Below, piece after piece: positions 19,923-29,011 of a stretch of DNA of 64,000 nucleotides. The stretch's first letter is position 1; every line of letters starts with the position of its first letter. Below the pieces are notes generated by a model, which was given only the letters and a program-made list of their open reading frames with translations, searched no databases and had not been told where the DNA came from. The DNA comes from Paenibacillus donghaensis. Lineage in GTDB: Bacteria; Bacillota; Bacilli; Paenibacillales; Paenibacillaceae. The DNA lies in the NCBI RefSeq assembly GCF_002192415.1, contig NZ_CP021780.1, positions 7,812,001-7,876,000 of the forward strand, given 5' to 3'. A program made the position numbers and the translations under genes.

Positions 19923-21733
19923 TGGCCAAGAAACGCGCGCCCCAGCAGGATATCGCTGCACTCAACTATACCGAAGCACATAGGTTTATTACCCTGCATC
20001 CGATGTTTGCGCCGCTGGCCAGCCATGCCTATATCTATCGTGACGAGTCCAGCTGGCGGGGATACCCCGAAGAGGGCTGGGCTGTAGTGAACAGCAGAGG
20101 GGCTATTTATGTCCATCCCAAGCGGCGCGGTGAGGTCGAGGAATGGATTTATGTGCTGGCCCATTGTCTGCTGTATTTGGGTTTTGGACATTTTCAGGAC
20201 CGGGAGCATCCTGTCCTGTGGAATATAGCCTGCGATGTCTATATCTCCAAGTTTCTCTATGATATGAAGCTTGGCAAGCCGCCGGGCGAGTTCGGGTTCC
20301 GGGTAGATATCCCTGCCGGCAGTGAGCAGAAGCTGTATGAGCGGCTGGTGGAGCGCGGGGTGCCGGACGAGCTGAAGGTTCACGGGACAGCCGGGGATAA
20401 ACACGGAGATATGATGATCGTTCCAACTCGCAGCGGCTATGCGGGAACCCGCAAGACGGATTGGGAGGGGGCTTTTGCCACTGGACTGGCGATGGCTGCA
20501 GCGAAGGCGGTGAATGTCGCCGCTGGTTATGAGGCTTCGATGTTCACCGCTGAGGTACGAAATACACCGGCTGCAAGGGCGCGCAACTGGTTCATTGACC
20601 ATTATCCGCTGCTGGGAGCTCTTGCCTCCGGCTTCACACTAATTGAAGATACTGCCCTCTGCCAACGGATGGATATTTCGATTGCGGCGATTGATGTCAC
20701 TGAACGGGAAATCTATCTTAACCCTGCGGCTGGTCTGGATGCGGAGGAATGCAAATTCGTCCTTGCCCATGAGCTGCTGCATGCCGGACTGCACCATCAG
20801 GAACGCTGCCAGGGCCGGGATCATTATCTCTGGAACGTGGCCTGTGATTATGTCATTAATCATTGGCTTGCAGAGATGCATGTCGGCGAAATTCCGCAAG
20901 TAGGCATCCTGCTGGATGAGGAGATGCGGGGAATGTCGGCAGAAGCCATTTATGATCGCTTGGTGACGGATATGCGGCTCTACCGTAAGCTGAACACGCT
21001 TCGGGGCACCGGAGGAGCGGATATGCTGGATCAGGGCAGAGCGGGTCTGTGGGACCCGCGTGACGGGGTAAGTATGGATGAATTCTGCCGCAATGCGCTG
21101 CAGCAGGGGCTGCTCTATCATCAGGAGAGCGGGCGGGGACTGATTCCCGCCGGATTGATTGAAGAGATCCGCGCGCTGGGCCAACCCGCCATCCAGTGGG
21201 ATGTGGAGCTGGCCAAGTGGTTCGACAGTTATTTCTCTCCGGTGGAGAAGGTGCGCACCTATGCGCGTGTAAGCCGCCGGCAATCATCCACGCCGGATAT
21301 CGCCAGGCCGAAGTGGGTGGATCAGGGCGGAGACGAGGACGGGCGTACGTTCGGCGTGATTCTGGACACCTCAGGCTCGATGGACCGGAAGCTGCTCGCT
21401 AAGGCGCTCGGCGCGATTGCCAGCTACAGCCTGTCAAGAGATGTGCCTGCAGCCAGAGTTGTTTTCTGCGATGCGGCTGCTTATGATCAGGGCTATATGA
21501 AGCCCGAGGATATCGCGGAGAGCGTCAAGGTACGGGGCCGGGGAGGCACGGTGCTTCAGCCGGGCATCGATCTGCTCCAGCAGGCCGAGGACTTCCCGAA
21601 GAATGGCCCGATCCTGATCATTACCGACGGCTATTGCGACAAAGTTTATGTCAAAAGAGAGCACGCTTATATTTTGCCCAAAGGAAGACATCTGCCGTTT
21701 GTGCCCAAGGGTCCGGTGTTCCGGATGGAGTAG
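19922..21733 (+). CDS. Metallopeptidase-like plus VWA-domain protein, MoxR partner
   Basis: 603 residues. Residues about 1-380 match putative metallopeptidase domains of VWA-partner proteins: an intact zinc motif HELLHAGLHH starts at His283 and is followed by LWNVACDYVINHWL. The N-terminal part repeats this pattern in altered form: HCLLYLGFGH at His81, then LWNIACDVYISKFL. There the Glu and second His are lost, so the protein looks like an internal duplication with one dead copy. The C-terminal VWA-like domain has the metal site DTSGS at 482-486 and a Thr/Gly-rich GRGGTVLQPGID later. MoxR plus VWA pairs usually mature or assemble other proteins. The target is unknown. Confidence 0.85.
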   Translation: MAKKRAPQQDIAALNYTEAHRFITLHPMFAPLASHAYIYRDESSWRGYPEEGWAVVNSRGAIYVHPKRRGEVEEWIYVLAHCLLYLGFGHFQDREHPVLWNIACDVYISKFLYDMKLGKPPGEFGFRVDIPAGSEQKLYERLVERGVPDELKVHGTAGDKHGDMMIVPTRSGYAGTRKTDWEGAFATGLAMAAAKAVNVAAGYEASMFTAEVRNTPAARARNWFIDHYPLLGALASGFTLIEDTALCQRMDISIAAIDVTEREIYLNPAAGLDAEECKFVLAHELLHAGLHHQERCQGRDHYLWNVACDYVINHWLAEMHVGEIPQVGILLDEEMRGMSAEAIYDRLVTDMRLYRKLNTLRGTGGADMLDQGRAGLWDPRDGVSMDEFCRNALQQGLLYHQESGRGLIPAGLIEEIRALGQPAIQWDVELAKWFDSYFSPVEKVRTYARVSRRQSSTPDIARPKWVDQGGDEDGRTFGVILDTSGSMDRKLLAKALGAIASYSLSRDVPAARVVFCDAAAYDQGYMKPEDIAESVKVRGRGGTVLQPGIDLLQQAEDFPKNGPILIITDGYCDKVYVKREHAYILPKGRHLPFVPKGPVFRME

Positions 21734-21755
21734 GCGGAGGGAGCGAGAGAAGGGA

Positions 21756-22265
21756 ATGAGAGGCCTTTATGCCTTTGAGTGCGCTGGATTGGCGACATAC
21801 GGGGGAATGAGAGGCCTTTATGCCTTTGAGTGCGCTGGATTGGCGGCATACGGTGGAATGAGAGGCATATATGCCTTTGAATGTGCTAGATTGGCGGCAA
21901 ATGGGGAAATGAGAGGCCTTTATGCCTCTGAGTGCGCTGGATTGGCGACAAACGGAGGAATGAGAGGCCTTTATGCCTTTGAATGTGCTAGATTGGCGGC
22001 AAATGGGGAAATGAGAGACCTTTATGCCTCTGAATGTGCTAGATTGGCGACATACGGGGGGATGAGGGGCCTTTATGCCTTTGAATGTGCTAGATTGGCG
22101 GCAAATGGGGAAATGAGAGGCCTTTATGCCTTTGAGTGCGCTGGATTGGCGGCATACGGTGGAATGAGAGGCATATATGCCTTTGAATGTGCTGGATTGG
22201 CGACAAACGGAGGAATGAGAGGCCTTTATGCCTTTGAAAGTGTTGAATTGGCGGTTGATGGAGGG
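21756..22265 (+). repeat. Tandem array of ten 51-bp units
   Basis: Ten units of 51 bp run without gaps from just after the VWA gene. Each unit contains ATGAGAGGCCTTTATGCC followed by TTTGA(G/A)TG(C/T)GCT and GATTGGCG. Units differ by a handful of substitutions shared between non-adjacent units, a sign of repeated duplication or conversion. The unit is a multiple of three and free of stops on both strands, so long open frames exist in both directions. AGGC-CTTTAT-GCCT in each unit can form a small hairpin. Confidence 0.85.
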
Positions 22266-22436
22266 AGAAGTTTGCGTGGAGTAAGAGATATATCCCATAA
22301 AAGTGGAGCCCACAGCAGCGTTCGGCGAAAAGTGAGAATACTTATTCCGATGCCTGAAGGCAGGCTTCAAGACAATTCTATTTACTTTGAGAGACGTATG
22401 ATTATATACGAACTTGCTAATGTTTCATTTGAGTAG
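21756..22436 (+). CDS. Hypothetical repeat protein encoded by the 51-bp array
   Basis: If translated from the first ATG (after GGAGGGAGCGAGAGAAGGGA), the product has about 226 residues: ten copies of a 17-residue unit such as MRGLYAFECAGLATYGG, varying at positions 4, 7, 11, 14 and 15, then a 56-residue non-repetitive tail ending VSFE. No family is recognised. The opposite strand over the same array is also open, and third-position changes are not clearly favoured, so this may be a non-coding minisatellite. It could otherwise be a leftover reading frame carried by a repeat. Confidence 0.3.
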   Translation: MRGLYAFECAGLATYGGMRGLYAFECAGLAAYGGMRGIYAFECARLAANGEMRGLYASECAGLATNGGMRGLYAFECARLAANGEMRDLYASECARLATYGGMRGLYAFECARLAANGEMRGLYAFECAGLAAYGGMRGIYAFECAGLATNGGMRGLYAFESVELAVDGGRSLRGVRDISHKSGAHSSVRRKVRILIPMPEGRLQDNSIYFERRMIIYELANVSFE

Positions 22437-22449
22437 ATGAGATTTCTAT

Positions 22450-22629
22450 GGGGACTGTATAGCCTCTATTTGTGCTTTTTAGCTGACTTTGCTGGTCTTA
22501 CGGACTGTATAGCCCCTATTGCCGATTATTTCGCCATAAACAAACTAATTTTACTCTAATAGAGGCTCCTGAGTCCGTTAGGCGGGAAGATGGCATCCGA
22601 ACGGACAAATAGAGGCTCCTCGGTCCGTA
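22450..22629 (+). repeat. Two direct and two inverted copies of a palindrome-forming motif
   Basis: GGACTGTATAGCCTCTATT and GGACTGTATAGCCCCTATT (near 22451 and 22502) are followed by their inverted counterparts AATAGAGGCTCCTGAGTCCG and AATAGAGGCTCCTCGGTCCG (near 22558 and 22608). The inner and outer pairs can fold into a nested stem over 180 bases. No gene is seen here. Confidence 0.65.
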
Positions 22630-22666
22630 AGGTGGGGTGATAGGACCAACCAACCTCTCTCCCGAC

Positions 22667-22830
22667 AGGTACTCACCAGAGCCGTCCCCGCCAGGCCTTC
22701 ACCAGGTACTCACCAGAGCCGTCCCCGCCAAGCCTTCACCAGGTACTCAACCAGAGCCGCGCCGCCAAGCCTTCACCAGTTACTCAACCAGAGCTGCGCC
22801 GCCAAGCCCCTCAACAGTTACTCTAATAAC
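22667..22830 (+). repeat. Tandem 37-bp repeat, four to five units
   Basis: Units beginning AGGTACTCACCAGAGCCG and ending GCCTTCACC follow at 37-bp spacing, with a fifth degenerate unit. The 37-bp period breaks reading frame from unit to unit, so a coding role is unlikely. The stretch 22830-23240 holds nothing I can name besides the leader of the chemoreceptor gene. Confidence 0.7.
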
Positions 22831-23246
22831 TACACCACCCGCCCCAGTCCCCTAACTGTTACGCCCCAGAACCTACTCCTGCAACTTACACTCCCAACTT
22901 CGGCAGCTATTCCAACCACTATTCCCTCCCGCATCATGCTTTGCCCACCAGGTTACTTTATAAAAACATGAATTTAGACAGGAAAGCTGACATTTGATAT
23001 AGTGCCTGCGTGGTTTTTGCGATAAATTGAGTGGATAACCAGCAGTTTTTGTCCTGAACGGAGATGAAAGTTCATTTTATCCCAAAAGTTTGTGAAAAAA
23101 GCTAACACTGACACAGTTAATTCACAGCTCGATGTAAAACGTTAAAGGGATAAAGAGTTATTTTGCAGAAATAAGTCGAAAATGAACGAAACCCTCTTAG
23201 GGAGCGCTGGGGCATCATTTTATTTCACATAAAGGTGGGGGATCAT

Positions 23247-25310
23247 ATGGCAGCAGGCAACAAAAACAAAGAGAAGCTGGGTAGTTTAGGGATTCGCGGA
23301 AAGCTGTTTCTATCCGTAATTTCATCGGTGGTTATTATACTTGTTATCGTTTCGGCCATTATTTACAGCAATTCCAAAAAGATTATCGTCGATGATCTGA
23401 ACAGCGCTTTGACCTATGAGAAAGAACAAATCAGCGTCAAGGTGAACCAACTGCTGCAGCCTGCGTCAGACAGTGTCGAGCTGCTGAACGCCAATGCTTA
23501 CGTTCGGAGCTTCATCCGAAGCGCTGATTCTGCGGATACGCTGAAGTCCAAGGCTGGCTACACCGAACTGGTGCGGACGCTTAATCTGATTAAGGAGAAC
23601 AACCGGAATCTGCTGAATGTATATGTGGGACTGGACGGGATCAACAAGGTGATTACCCAGGATGAGTTCGATCCTCCGGCTGATTACAATATGAAAGAGC
23701 GTGCCTGGTACGCGGTTACGGCCAAGAACAACCGACTTACAGTAACCGATCCCTATATTGATGCAGGCTCCGGTAAAATGGTGGTCACGCTCAGCGCCCC
23801 CATCCTCGACGATTCGGGCGAGCTGCTGGGTGTGGCGGGTGCGGATATTTCTACAGAACAGATAACAGAGGCACTGCGCGCTTTTGATTACGGTGGCAGT
23901 GGTTTTGCGGTGCTGGTGGATAAGACAGGTACGTTCATCTATCATCCGAACCCCGATTACATCCTGCTGCAGAAAATGAGCGACCTGGGTGAGGACTGGG
24001 CGGCCGTAGGCAGCAAGCTGGTGCAGTGGGGCTCCAATGTGATTCATGCGGATATTGATGGCGAGGCAAGTTATGTCTCTTATTCACCTGCGGTGGACAA
24101 TCAGTGGGCGGTAGCACTCATTGTGCCTGAAAAGGCTGCGGAAGAGGCGCTTGATTCATTGACACTGATCTTTATTCTGTCGATTGGCGCTGCCATCGTG
24201 CTGTTGTCGCTGCTGCTCTATTTCGTATCCAATAGTATTCTGAAGCCACTTCCGCTGCTGACAGCAGCCTTCAAGACGGCAAGAAGCGGTGACCTCTCGG
24301 TGCGTGCCAAGGCGACATCGAAGGATGAGATTGGTGTTCTGGCTGACGGCTTCAATGACATGATTGCCTCGCAGCAAACGCTGATTACGCAGATTATAAA
24401 TAACTCCCACAGTATCTCCGGTGCAGTTGAGAATACGGAGAAAAATGTGTTCGTGCTCAATGCCAGCATCTCCGAAGTTTCTGCAATTACGGAGGAGCTG
24501 TCAGCGGGGCTGCAGCAGACTGCAGCAACAATGCAGGAGATGAATGCAAGCACGATCGAGATCGAGAGTGCCATCGGCGGCATCGCCTCCAAGGCACAGG
24601 AAGGCGCTCTGTCGGCGAAGGAGATCAACCAGCGGGCGGAGCAGCTGAAGGAGGCTGGGCGTCTGTCACGGGAACGGGCAGATGCGGTATATGGTAAAAG
24701 CGAAGAGCAACTGCGCGCGGCCATTGAGCAATCAACTTCCATCTCGCAAATGAACACGTTAACGGCGGCTATCCTTGATATTGCCACACAGACCAATCTG
24801 TTGTCGCTGAATGCGTCGATTGAAGCCGCCCGTGCGGGTGAGGCTGGCAAGGGGTTCGCCGTTGTAGCTGAAGAGATCCGTAAGCTGGCTGACCATTCGC
24901 GGGAGAAGGTCGCGGAGATTATGGGCGTGACGGAAGCGGTAACCAGCGCGGTCTCGAATCTGGTGGAAGGCGCGGAAAGCGTGCTGGGCTTCGTGGACCG
25001 GCAGGTGCTGAGCGACTATGATACGATGCAGCAGACTGGGCACCAGTATAGTGAGGATGCCAAATTCGTGGAGGAGCTGGTGACCGACTTCAGCGCGACC
25101 TCTGAGCAGCTGTTGGCTTCGATCCAGAGCATGTTGTCAGCGATAGGCGAGACCAGTACTGCGGCCAATGAAGGAGCGGAAGGGGCGGGTGCCATCGCTG
25201 CCCAGGCTGAGCAGATCATTAGTAAGTCCAGCAGTATCGTGGGCGAAATCGAAGCAATCAAGGGCAGCTCGGCACAGCTGCTGCAGACGGTAAACCGGTT
25301 CAAGGCATAA
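23247..25310 (+). CDS. Methyl-accepting chemotaxis protein with a double-Cache sensor
   Basis: Start at the ATG after AAAGGTGGGGG, giving 687 residues. A first membrane helix ([20 protein letters not shown], about 17-37) is followed by an extracellular domain of about 250 residues with Cache features ([49 protein letters not shown]). A second membrane helix lies near 295-320 ([20 protein letters not shown]), then a HAMP region and the cytoplasmic signalling helices. The hairpin tip conserved in receptors is [24 protein letters not shown], followed by [17 protein letters not shown]. It senses small molecules outside the cell and controls CheA. The ligand is unknown. Confidence 0.93.
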   Translation: MAAGNKNKEKLGSLGIRGKLFLSVISSVVIILVIVSAIIYSNSKKIIVDDLNSALTYEKEQISVKVNQLLQPASDSVELLNANAYVRSFIRSADSADTLKSKAGYTELVRTLNLIKENNRNLLNVYVGLDGINKVITQDEFDPPADYNMKERAWYAVTAKNNRLTVTDPYIDAGSGKMVVTLSAPILDDSGELLGVAGADISTEQITEALRAFDYGGSGFAVLVDKTGTFIYHPNPDYILLQKMSDLGEDWAAVGSKLVQWGSNVIHADIDGEASYVSYSPAVDNQWAVALIVPEKAAEEALDSLTLIFILSIGAAIVLLSLLLYFVSNSILKPLPLLTAAFKTARSGDLSVRAKATSKDEIGVLADGFNDMIASQQTLITQIINNSHSISGAVENTEKNVFVLNASISEVSAITEELSAGLQQTAATMQEMNASTIEIESAIGGIASKAQEGALSAKEINQRAEQLKEAGRLSRERADAVYGKSEEQLRAAIEQSTSISQMNTLTAAILDIATQTNLLSLNASIEAARAGEAGKGFAVVAEEIRKLADHSREKVAEIMGVTEAVTSAVSNLVEGAESVLGFVDRQVLSDYDTMQQTGHQYSEDAKFVEELVTDFSATSEQLLASIQSMLSAIGETSTAANEGAEGAGAIAAQAEQIISKSSSIVGEIEAIKGSSAQLLQTVNRFKA

Positions 25311-25327
25311 GCCGGGAGGCGTTCCAG

Positions 25328-25370
25328 AATCCGGCCTCAGCTGCTTACGGCGGCTGAGGCCGGATTTTGT
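25328..25370 (+). terminator. Intrinsic terminator of the chemoreceptor gene
   Basis: AATCCGGCCTCAG pairs with CTGAGGCCGGATT over a 13-base loop, followed by TTTG. The T run is short but the stem is perfect. Confidence 0.8.
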
Positions 25371-25467
25371 GTTGCCCGTTGAAGGACAAAGCTTGAAAAA
25401 ATGTCCTCGGGAGGGTATGTTACAAGAAGACTATTGAAATTCGATGGAGACAGTGAGGCGAGAGAGC

Positions 25468-26730
25468 ATGAATGAAGACAAAGGCCGGATCGTAGGAATG
25501 GAAGATATTGTGCGTGCGCATCATGTGCTGCGGGAGGTCATTGTCCGTACTCCGCTGCAGCGGGATGCGGTGCTGTCGGCCAAGTATAGCTGCAATGTCT
25601 ATCTGAAACGCGAGGATTTGCAGATCGTCAGGTCTTTCAAAATCCGTGGTGCTTACAATATGATTCGCAGTCTGTCTGCAGAGGATAGAGCTAAGGGGAT
25701 TGTCTGCGCAAGTGCGGGCAACCATGCCCAGGGGGTGGCCTACTCTTGCAAGGCGCTGGAAATCAAAGGCAAGGTGTACATGCCCAGCACAACTCCCAAC
25801 CAGAAGGTGAAGCAGGTCCGCCGGTTCGGCGGTGAATTCGTCGAGGTGATCCTGAAGGGGGATACCTTCGATGACGCCTATGATGAAGCGCTGCAGGCTT
25901 GTGTGGAGCATAGCATGACGTTGATTCATCCGTTTGACGAACCCCGGATCATTGCCGGAAACGGTACGATTGCGATGGAAGTGATGGAGAGCCTGGACAA
26001 GCCCGCGGACTATGTGTTCGTAACCATCGGCGGTGGCGGTCTGGCGGCAGGCGTAGCCACTTATGTGAAGACGGTCAGCCCGTCCACGAAGGTAATCGGT
26101 GTAGAGCCATCTGGAGCGGCTTCGATGAGCGAAGCGCTGGCCCAAGGCGAAGTGGTCACCCTTAAGGAGATTAATAAGTTCGTTGATGGCGCAGCGGTCA
26201 AAAGAGTCGGCGGCCTCACCTACGACATCTGCTCCCGCCAGCTGGATGATGTGGTCAAGGTGCCGGAGGGCAAGGCCTGCACAGCCATTCTGGAGCTGTA
26301 CAACGAGAATGCGATTGTAGTTGAGCCAGCAGGGGCGCTGCCGATTGCCGCTCTGGACCTGTACCGTGAGCAGATAAAGGGCAAGACTGTGGTCTGCATT
26401 GTCAGCGGAGGCAACAATGATATAGACCGCATGCAGGAGATCAAAGAGCGGTCATTGATCTATGAGGGGCTAAAGCATTACTTCATGCTTAATTTCCCAC
26501 AGCGGGCCGGTGCGCTGCGCGAGTTCCTTGCGGAGATTCTGGGGCCGGAGGATGATATCACCCGGTTTGAATACACCAAGAAGAACGAGAAGGAGAACGG
26601 GCCAGCGCTTGTTGGCATCGAGCTGCTGTCCAAGGATGCCTATGCTCCGCTGATTGAACGGATGAAGCAGAAGGGCGTCGACTATGTGGAGATCAACAAG
26701 GATATCAACCTGTATAATATGCTGATCTAA
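25468..26730 (+). CDS. ilvA: Threonine dehydratase (biosynthetic type) IlvA
   Basis: PLP enzyme turning threonine into 2-oxobutanoate for isoleucine synthesis. I chose the ATG at 25468 because GAGGCGAGAG precedes it; the ATG at 25444 has no ribosome binding site. 420 residues. The PLP lysine is Lys58 in SFKIRGAYN, the phosphate-binding loop is TIGGGGLAAG, and SAGNHAQGVAY binds substrate. The last 90 residues (HYFMLNFPQRAGALREFLAEILG) form one ACT-like regulatory domain, as in the short Bacillus IlvA, implying control by isoleucine. It stands alone between two terminators. Confidence 0.92.
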   Translation: MNEDKGRIVGMEDIVRAHHVLREVIVRTPLQRDAVLSAKYSCNVYLKREDLQIVRSFKIRGAYNMIRSLSAEDRAKGIVCASAGNHAQGVAYSCKALEIKGKVYMPSTTPNQKVKQVRRFGGEFVEVILKGDTFDDAYDEALQACVEHSMTLIHPFDEPRIIAGNGTIAMEVMESLDKPADYVFVTIGGGGLAAGVATYVKTVSPSTKVIGVEPSGAASMSEALAQGEVVTLKEINKFVDGAAVKRVGGLTYDICSRQLDDVVKVPEGKACTAILELYNENAIVVEPAGALPIAALDLYREQIKGKTVVCIVSGGNNDIDRMQEIKERSLIYEGLKHYFMLNFPQRAGALREFLAEILGPEDDITRFEYTKKNEKENGPALVGIELLSKDAYAPLIERMKQKGVDYVEINKDINLYNMLI

Positions 26731-26806
26731 AGACTTTCAGCGCATGTCATTATAAAGTGATACTATTGCGGCTGGGTTGCCGCAGTTCAATTTAGATATT
26801 AATTGC

Positions 26807-26851
26807 AAACAGGGATGCTCCATTTTTATCATGGAACATCCCTGTTTGTTG
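26807..26851 (+). terminator. Terminator hairpin between convergent genes
   Basis: AAACAGGGATG and CATCCCTGTTTG enclose a second small stem CCA/TGG. It can serve ilvA and, on the other strand, the convergent gene that ends at 26867. Confidence 0.8.
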
Positions 26852-26866
26852 ACTTGCTCGATACCC

Positions 26867-27220
26867 TTATCCTTCGGCATTGAAAGAGGAGAGCAGAACA
26901 CCGCTCTGGTTGACTAAACCCAGTTCATAAGCTCTTTCAATAGCTGTAAAACGTCGATTTGAGAATTCATTTACTCCATGACTCTGTTGGTATAGACGAT
27001 TGTTTGTTACTTCATCGCCTGATATCTTCCGAGCATAGCTGTGGTTCACTTCTTGATCCTTCTGAATTGCTTCTATGAATTTGCTAAAACCCATAGAAGA
27101 ACTACTCGTATCATTTCTAATACCACGGGCTTCATTTTGAAACCGATTTGACAAGGCCAACTTTGTATAAGCTGCGAATTCAGGTGTGAATTTGCCGTTA
27201 ACCATCGCACTAACTGTCAA
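26867..27220 (-). CDS. Hypothetical protein, 117 residues
   Basis: Start TTG with AAAGGAGGG at ideal spacing on the minus strand, so translation is well supported. The product is soluble, without signal peptide or membrane segment; it starts MTVSAMVNGKFTPEFAAYTK and has a serine-rich middle (NDTSSSSMGFSKF). I recognise no family. It lies in a patch of lower GC than the purine and transport genes around it and stands downstream, on the same strand, of a gene remnant at 27290. Both could be leftovers of a small acquired segment. Confidence 0.6.
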   Translation of the reverse strand: MTVSAMVNGKFTPEFAAYTKLALSNRFQNEARGIRNDTSSSSMGFSKFIEAIQKDQEVNHSYARKISGDEVTNNRLYQQSHGVNEFSNRRFTAIERAYELGLVNQSGVLLSSFNAEG

Positions 27221-27289
27221 AAGATACTCCCTCCTTTGATCTATTCTCTTTTCTTTTATCGGACAATAGGTCGTAAATATTTACCTTTT

Positions 27290-27559
27290 TTAGTCAATTG
27301 TGATATAAATTGAATCAACAAACGATTGATTTGGAGGATAGTAGTTTTGGGCGGAGGCTATAAGATTTCCATCAGTTACATTACTAAGATCAAATGCACG
27401 GTAATAAATAGTACCAATAACATTATTTCCTGAATCAGTTATCGATTCGCTTGGAAAAGCTTCAGTCGTAGGTATATTACTTCCATTTTGAGTAATCGTT
27501 GGTTTTCTAGGGGAACCAAATATCGTTCCTATGGCAGGATAGTCGATTAAGTCTCTGAG
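27290..27559 (-). pseudogene. Remnant of a coding sequence without start
   Basis: On the minus strand about 90 codons are open, reading IDYPAIGTIFGSPRKP, then GTIYYRAFDLSNVTDGN, and ending NQSFVDSIYITID before a stop. An in-frame stop at 27560 directly precedes it and no start codon with ribosome binding site is present. The composition looks protein-like. It may be the 3' end of a gene whose front part was lost. No family assigned. Confidence 0.35.
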
Positions 27560-27800
27560 TCACTTCCTTGTCAATTATTTTCTGCTCATGTCATTAGGAC
27601 TATCAATTGAATCAATATAAAAGAGAGCTTTTTTATTATTTGTCTAGTTAAATAATCCATACAATTATATTTATATTAGTGGTAACTTTTCCCTATAGGT
27701 AACGAGAATCGCACAAAAGTCAGCAGTTAACGGTAGTTTTTCCCCATAGCATCTCTGTTTCCCTACTCCGAAGCTCAAACCTACTGGAAGAAGGCTGGGG

Positions 27801-27922
27801 TCCTAAGTAGTAACCGATTTCGCAACTAAATCAACGGGCTGTAACTATTTCGACGATTTGCAATTATTCTCCAGCAGATTTAAAGCAAAGACCTGACGGC
27901 CAGAAGTGGCGGTCAGGTCTTT
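27801..27922. other. Repeat fragment and hairpin in a gene-free gap
   Basis: The gap 27560-28062 has no gene. It contains CCTAAGTAGTAACC and GCAACTAAAT, both also found in the purB-purC repeat, so it is probably a fragment of that family. A hairpin GACCTGACGGCC / GGCGGTCAGGTC at 27890-27919 could terminate the minus-strand operon that ends at 28063. Confidence 0.45.
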
Positions 27923-27989
27923 ATTGGTTTACCGGTCCTGCAATCCTACAGACCTGCGGTCCTGCAGTTATGCAATCCTGCGGTGTGCC

Positions 27990-28070
27990 AATTACCGCTC
28001 GTCCCTTACCGCTCGTCTCTTACCGCTCGTCTCTTACCGCTCGTCTCTTACCGCTCGGCCTTTTACCGCT
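27990..28070. repeat. 14-bp tandem repeat overlapping the end of a gene
   Basis: TTACCGCTCGTCTC is repeated about five to six times with small changes (the last two units read TTACCGCTCGGCC). On the minus strand each unit carries GAGCGGTAA, and the first of these supplies the stop codon of the secreted-protein gene at 28063. The 14-bp unit is not a multiple of three. Confidence 0.75.
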
Positions 28071-28989
28071 CGGCCCTCGGCACCTCGGCCTGGAGGAATT
28101 GCTTGATGTCCTCATCAAGCTTGTAGCCGTTGTCCTTCAGCAGCTTCATGAATGCTTCCAACTTCTGGAGGTAAGGAGTGTTGCCGTCATGTTTGGCCAG
28201 CACGCTGGAATAAGCCTTCTGGGCTTCCAGGTCCATCTCCAGATTGTCGTAATGGAACAGCGGCGTATTGGTCTGGCCATAGAAGGTATTCGTCAGGTAC
28301 ATGGAATACAGGTTGTGGACTGCAGCAATCCGGTTGGACTTGGGATACTTCTGAATGAACTGCTCCTGAGCCAGCGCCCGGGAGGACACCTCAGTCCAGG
28401 CAATGACCAGTCCCTGGTCCTTGGAGGAGGGCTGATCGGATTCAGCAGCCATAATCGTTAGATAAGCACTGATGTCATGGGTCACATAAGTTTTATATTT
28501 GCGGTAAGCGGCATAATCGATTACTGGAAAAAAGCTGCCCTCGGCTGTTTCCAGCTTATAGCCGTGCTCTCCGGCACTTCTCAGCAAGGTTCGCAGAGGG
28601 TGATCCTCTGTACGCGCTGCAAGCTCAGACATGCTCAGACCGGCTTTGTAGAAGCCGGCAAGCTTGCGCTGCTCCCCGCTGCGGCTGAATGTCTGCTCCC
28701 ACTGCGGCAGCGCCGACTTCTGCAGGTTCTCCAGCTTCAAGGCCAGCAGCGTGCCCTGGTACGGAGTTACGGCATATATCTTGCGGTTCAGATATTGAAT
28801 CGCTTCCGGCAGCTTGTCCGGCGCAGACAGCAGCGGCAAGGCCGCTGCGTATACGGCTGCTTTGTGTTTGGCTGCGGTGCTTCCATCCGCCTGGCTTGGA
28901 GCAGCCATGGTCCGACTGCTTCCGCCCGGCCATCCCAGCACCAGTGTTGCTGCCAGCATAGCGCAGAGAAGGTAAGTTTTGTTGTTCAT
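28063..28989 (-). CDS. Secreted hypothetical protein
   Basis: 308 residues. The N-terminus is a signal peptide (NNKTYLLCAMLAATLVLGWP then an Ala-rich cleavage region). The rest is helical and soluble with no recognised domain. The segment TYVTHDISAYLTIMAAESDQP and repeated Tyr/Leu-rich helices suggest an all-alpha fold. AAGGGGGAATCCC provides the ribosome binding site. It lies 22 bases behind the membrane protein gene on the same strand, so the two form an operon. Its stop codon is embedded in a 14-bp tandem repeat. Function unknown. Confidence 0.7.
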   Translation of the reverse strand: MNNKTYLLCAMLAATLVLGWPGGSSRTMAAPSQADGSTAAKHKAAVYAAALPLLSAPDKLPEAIQYLNRKIYAVTPYQGTLLALKLENLQKSALPQWEQTFSRSGEQRKLAGFYKAGLSMSELAARTEDHPLRTLLRSAGEHGYKLETAEGSFFPVIDYAAYRKYKTYVTHDISAYLTIMAAESDQPSSKDQGLVIAWTEVSSRALAQEQFIQKYPKSNRIAAVHNLYSMYLTNTFYGQTNTPLFHYDNLEMDLEAQKAYSSVLAKHDGNTPYLQKLEAFMKLLKDNGYKLDEDIKQFLQAEVPRAER

Positions 28990-29011
28990 GCGGGATTCCC
29001 CCTTAGAGACT

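Noticed and set aside
22637..22855. A 72-codon Pro/Ser-rich frame over the 37-bp tandem repeat
   Set aside because: The repeat period is not a multiple of three, no ribosome binding site is present, and the product does not look like a protein.
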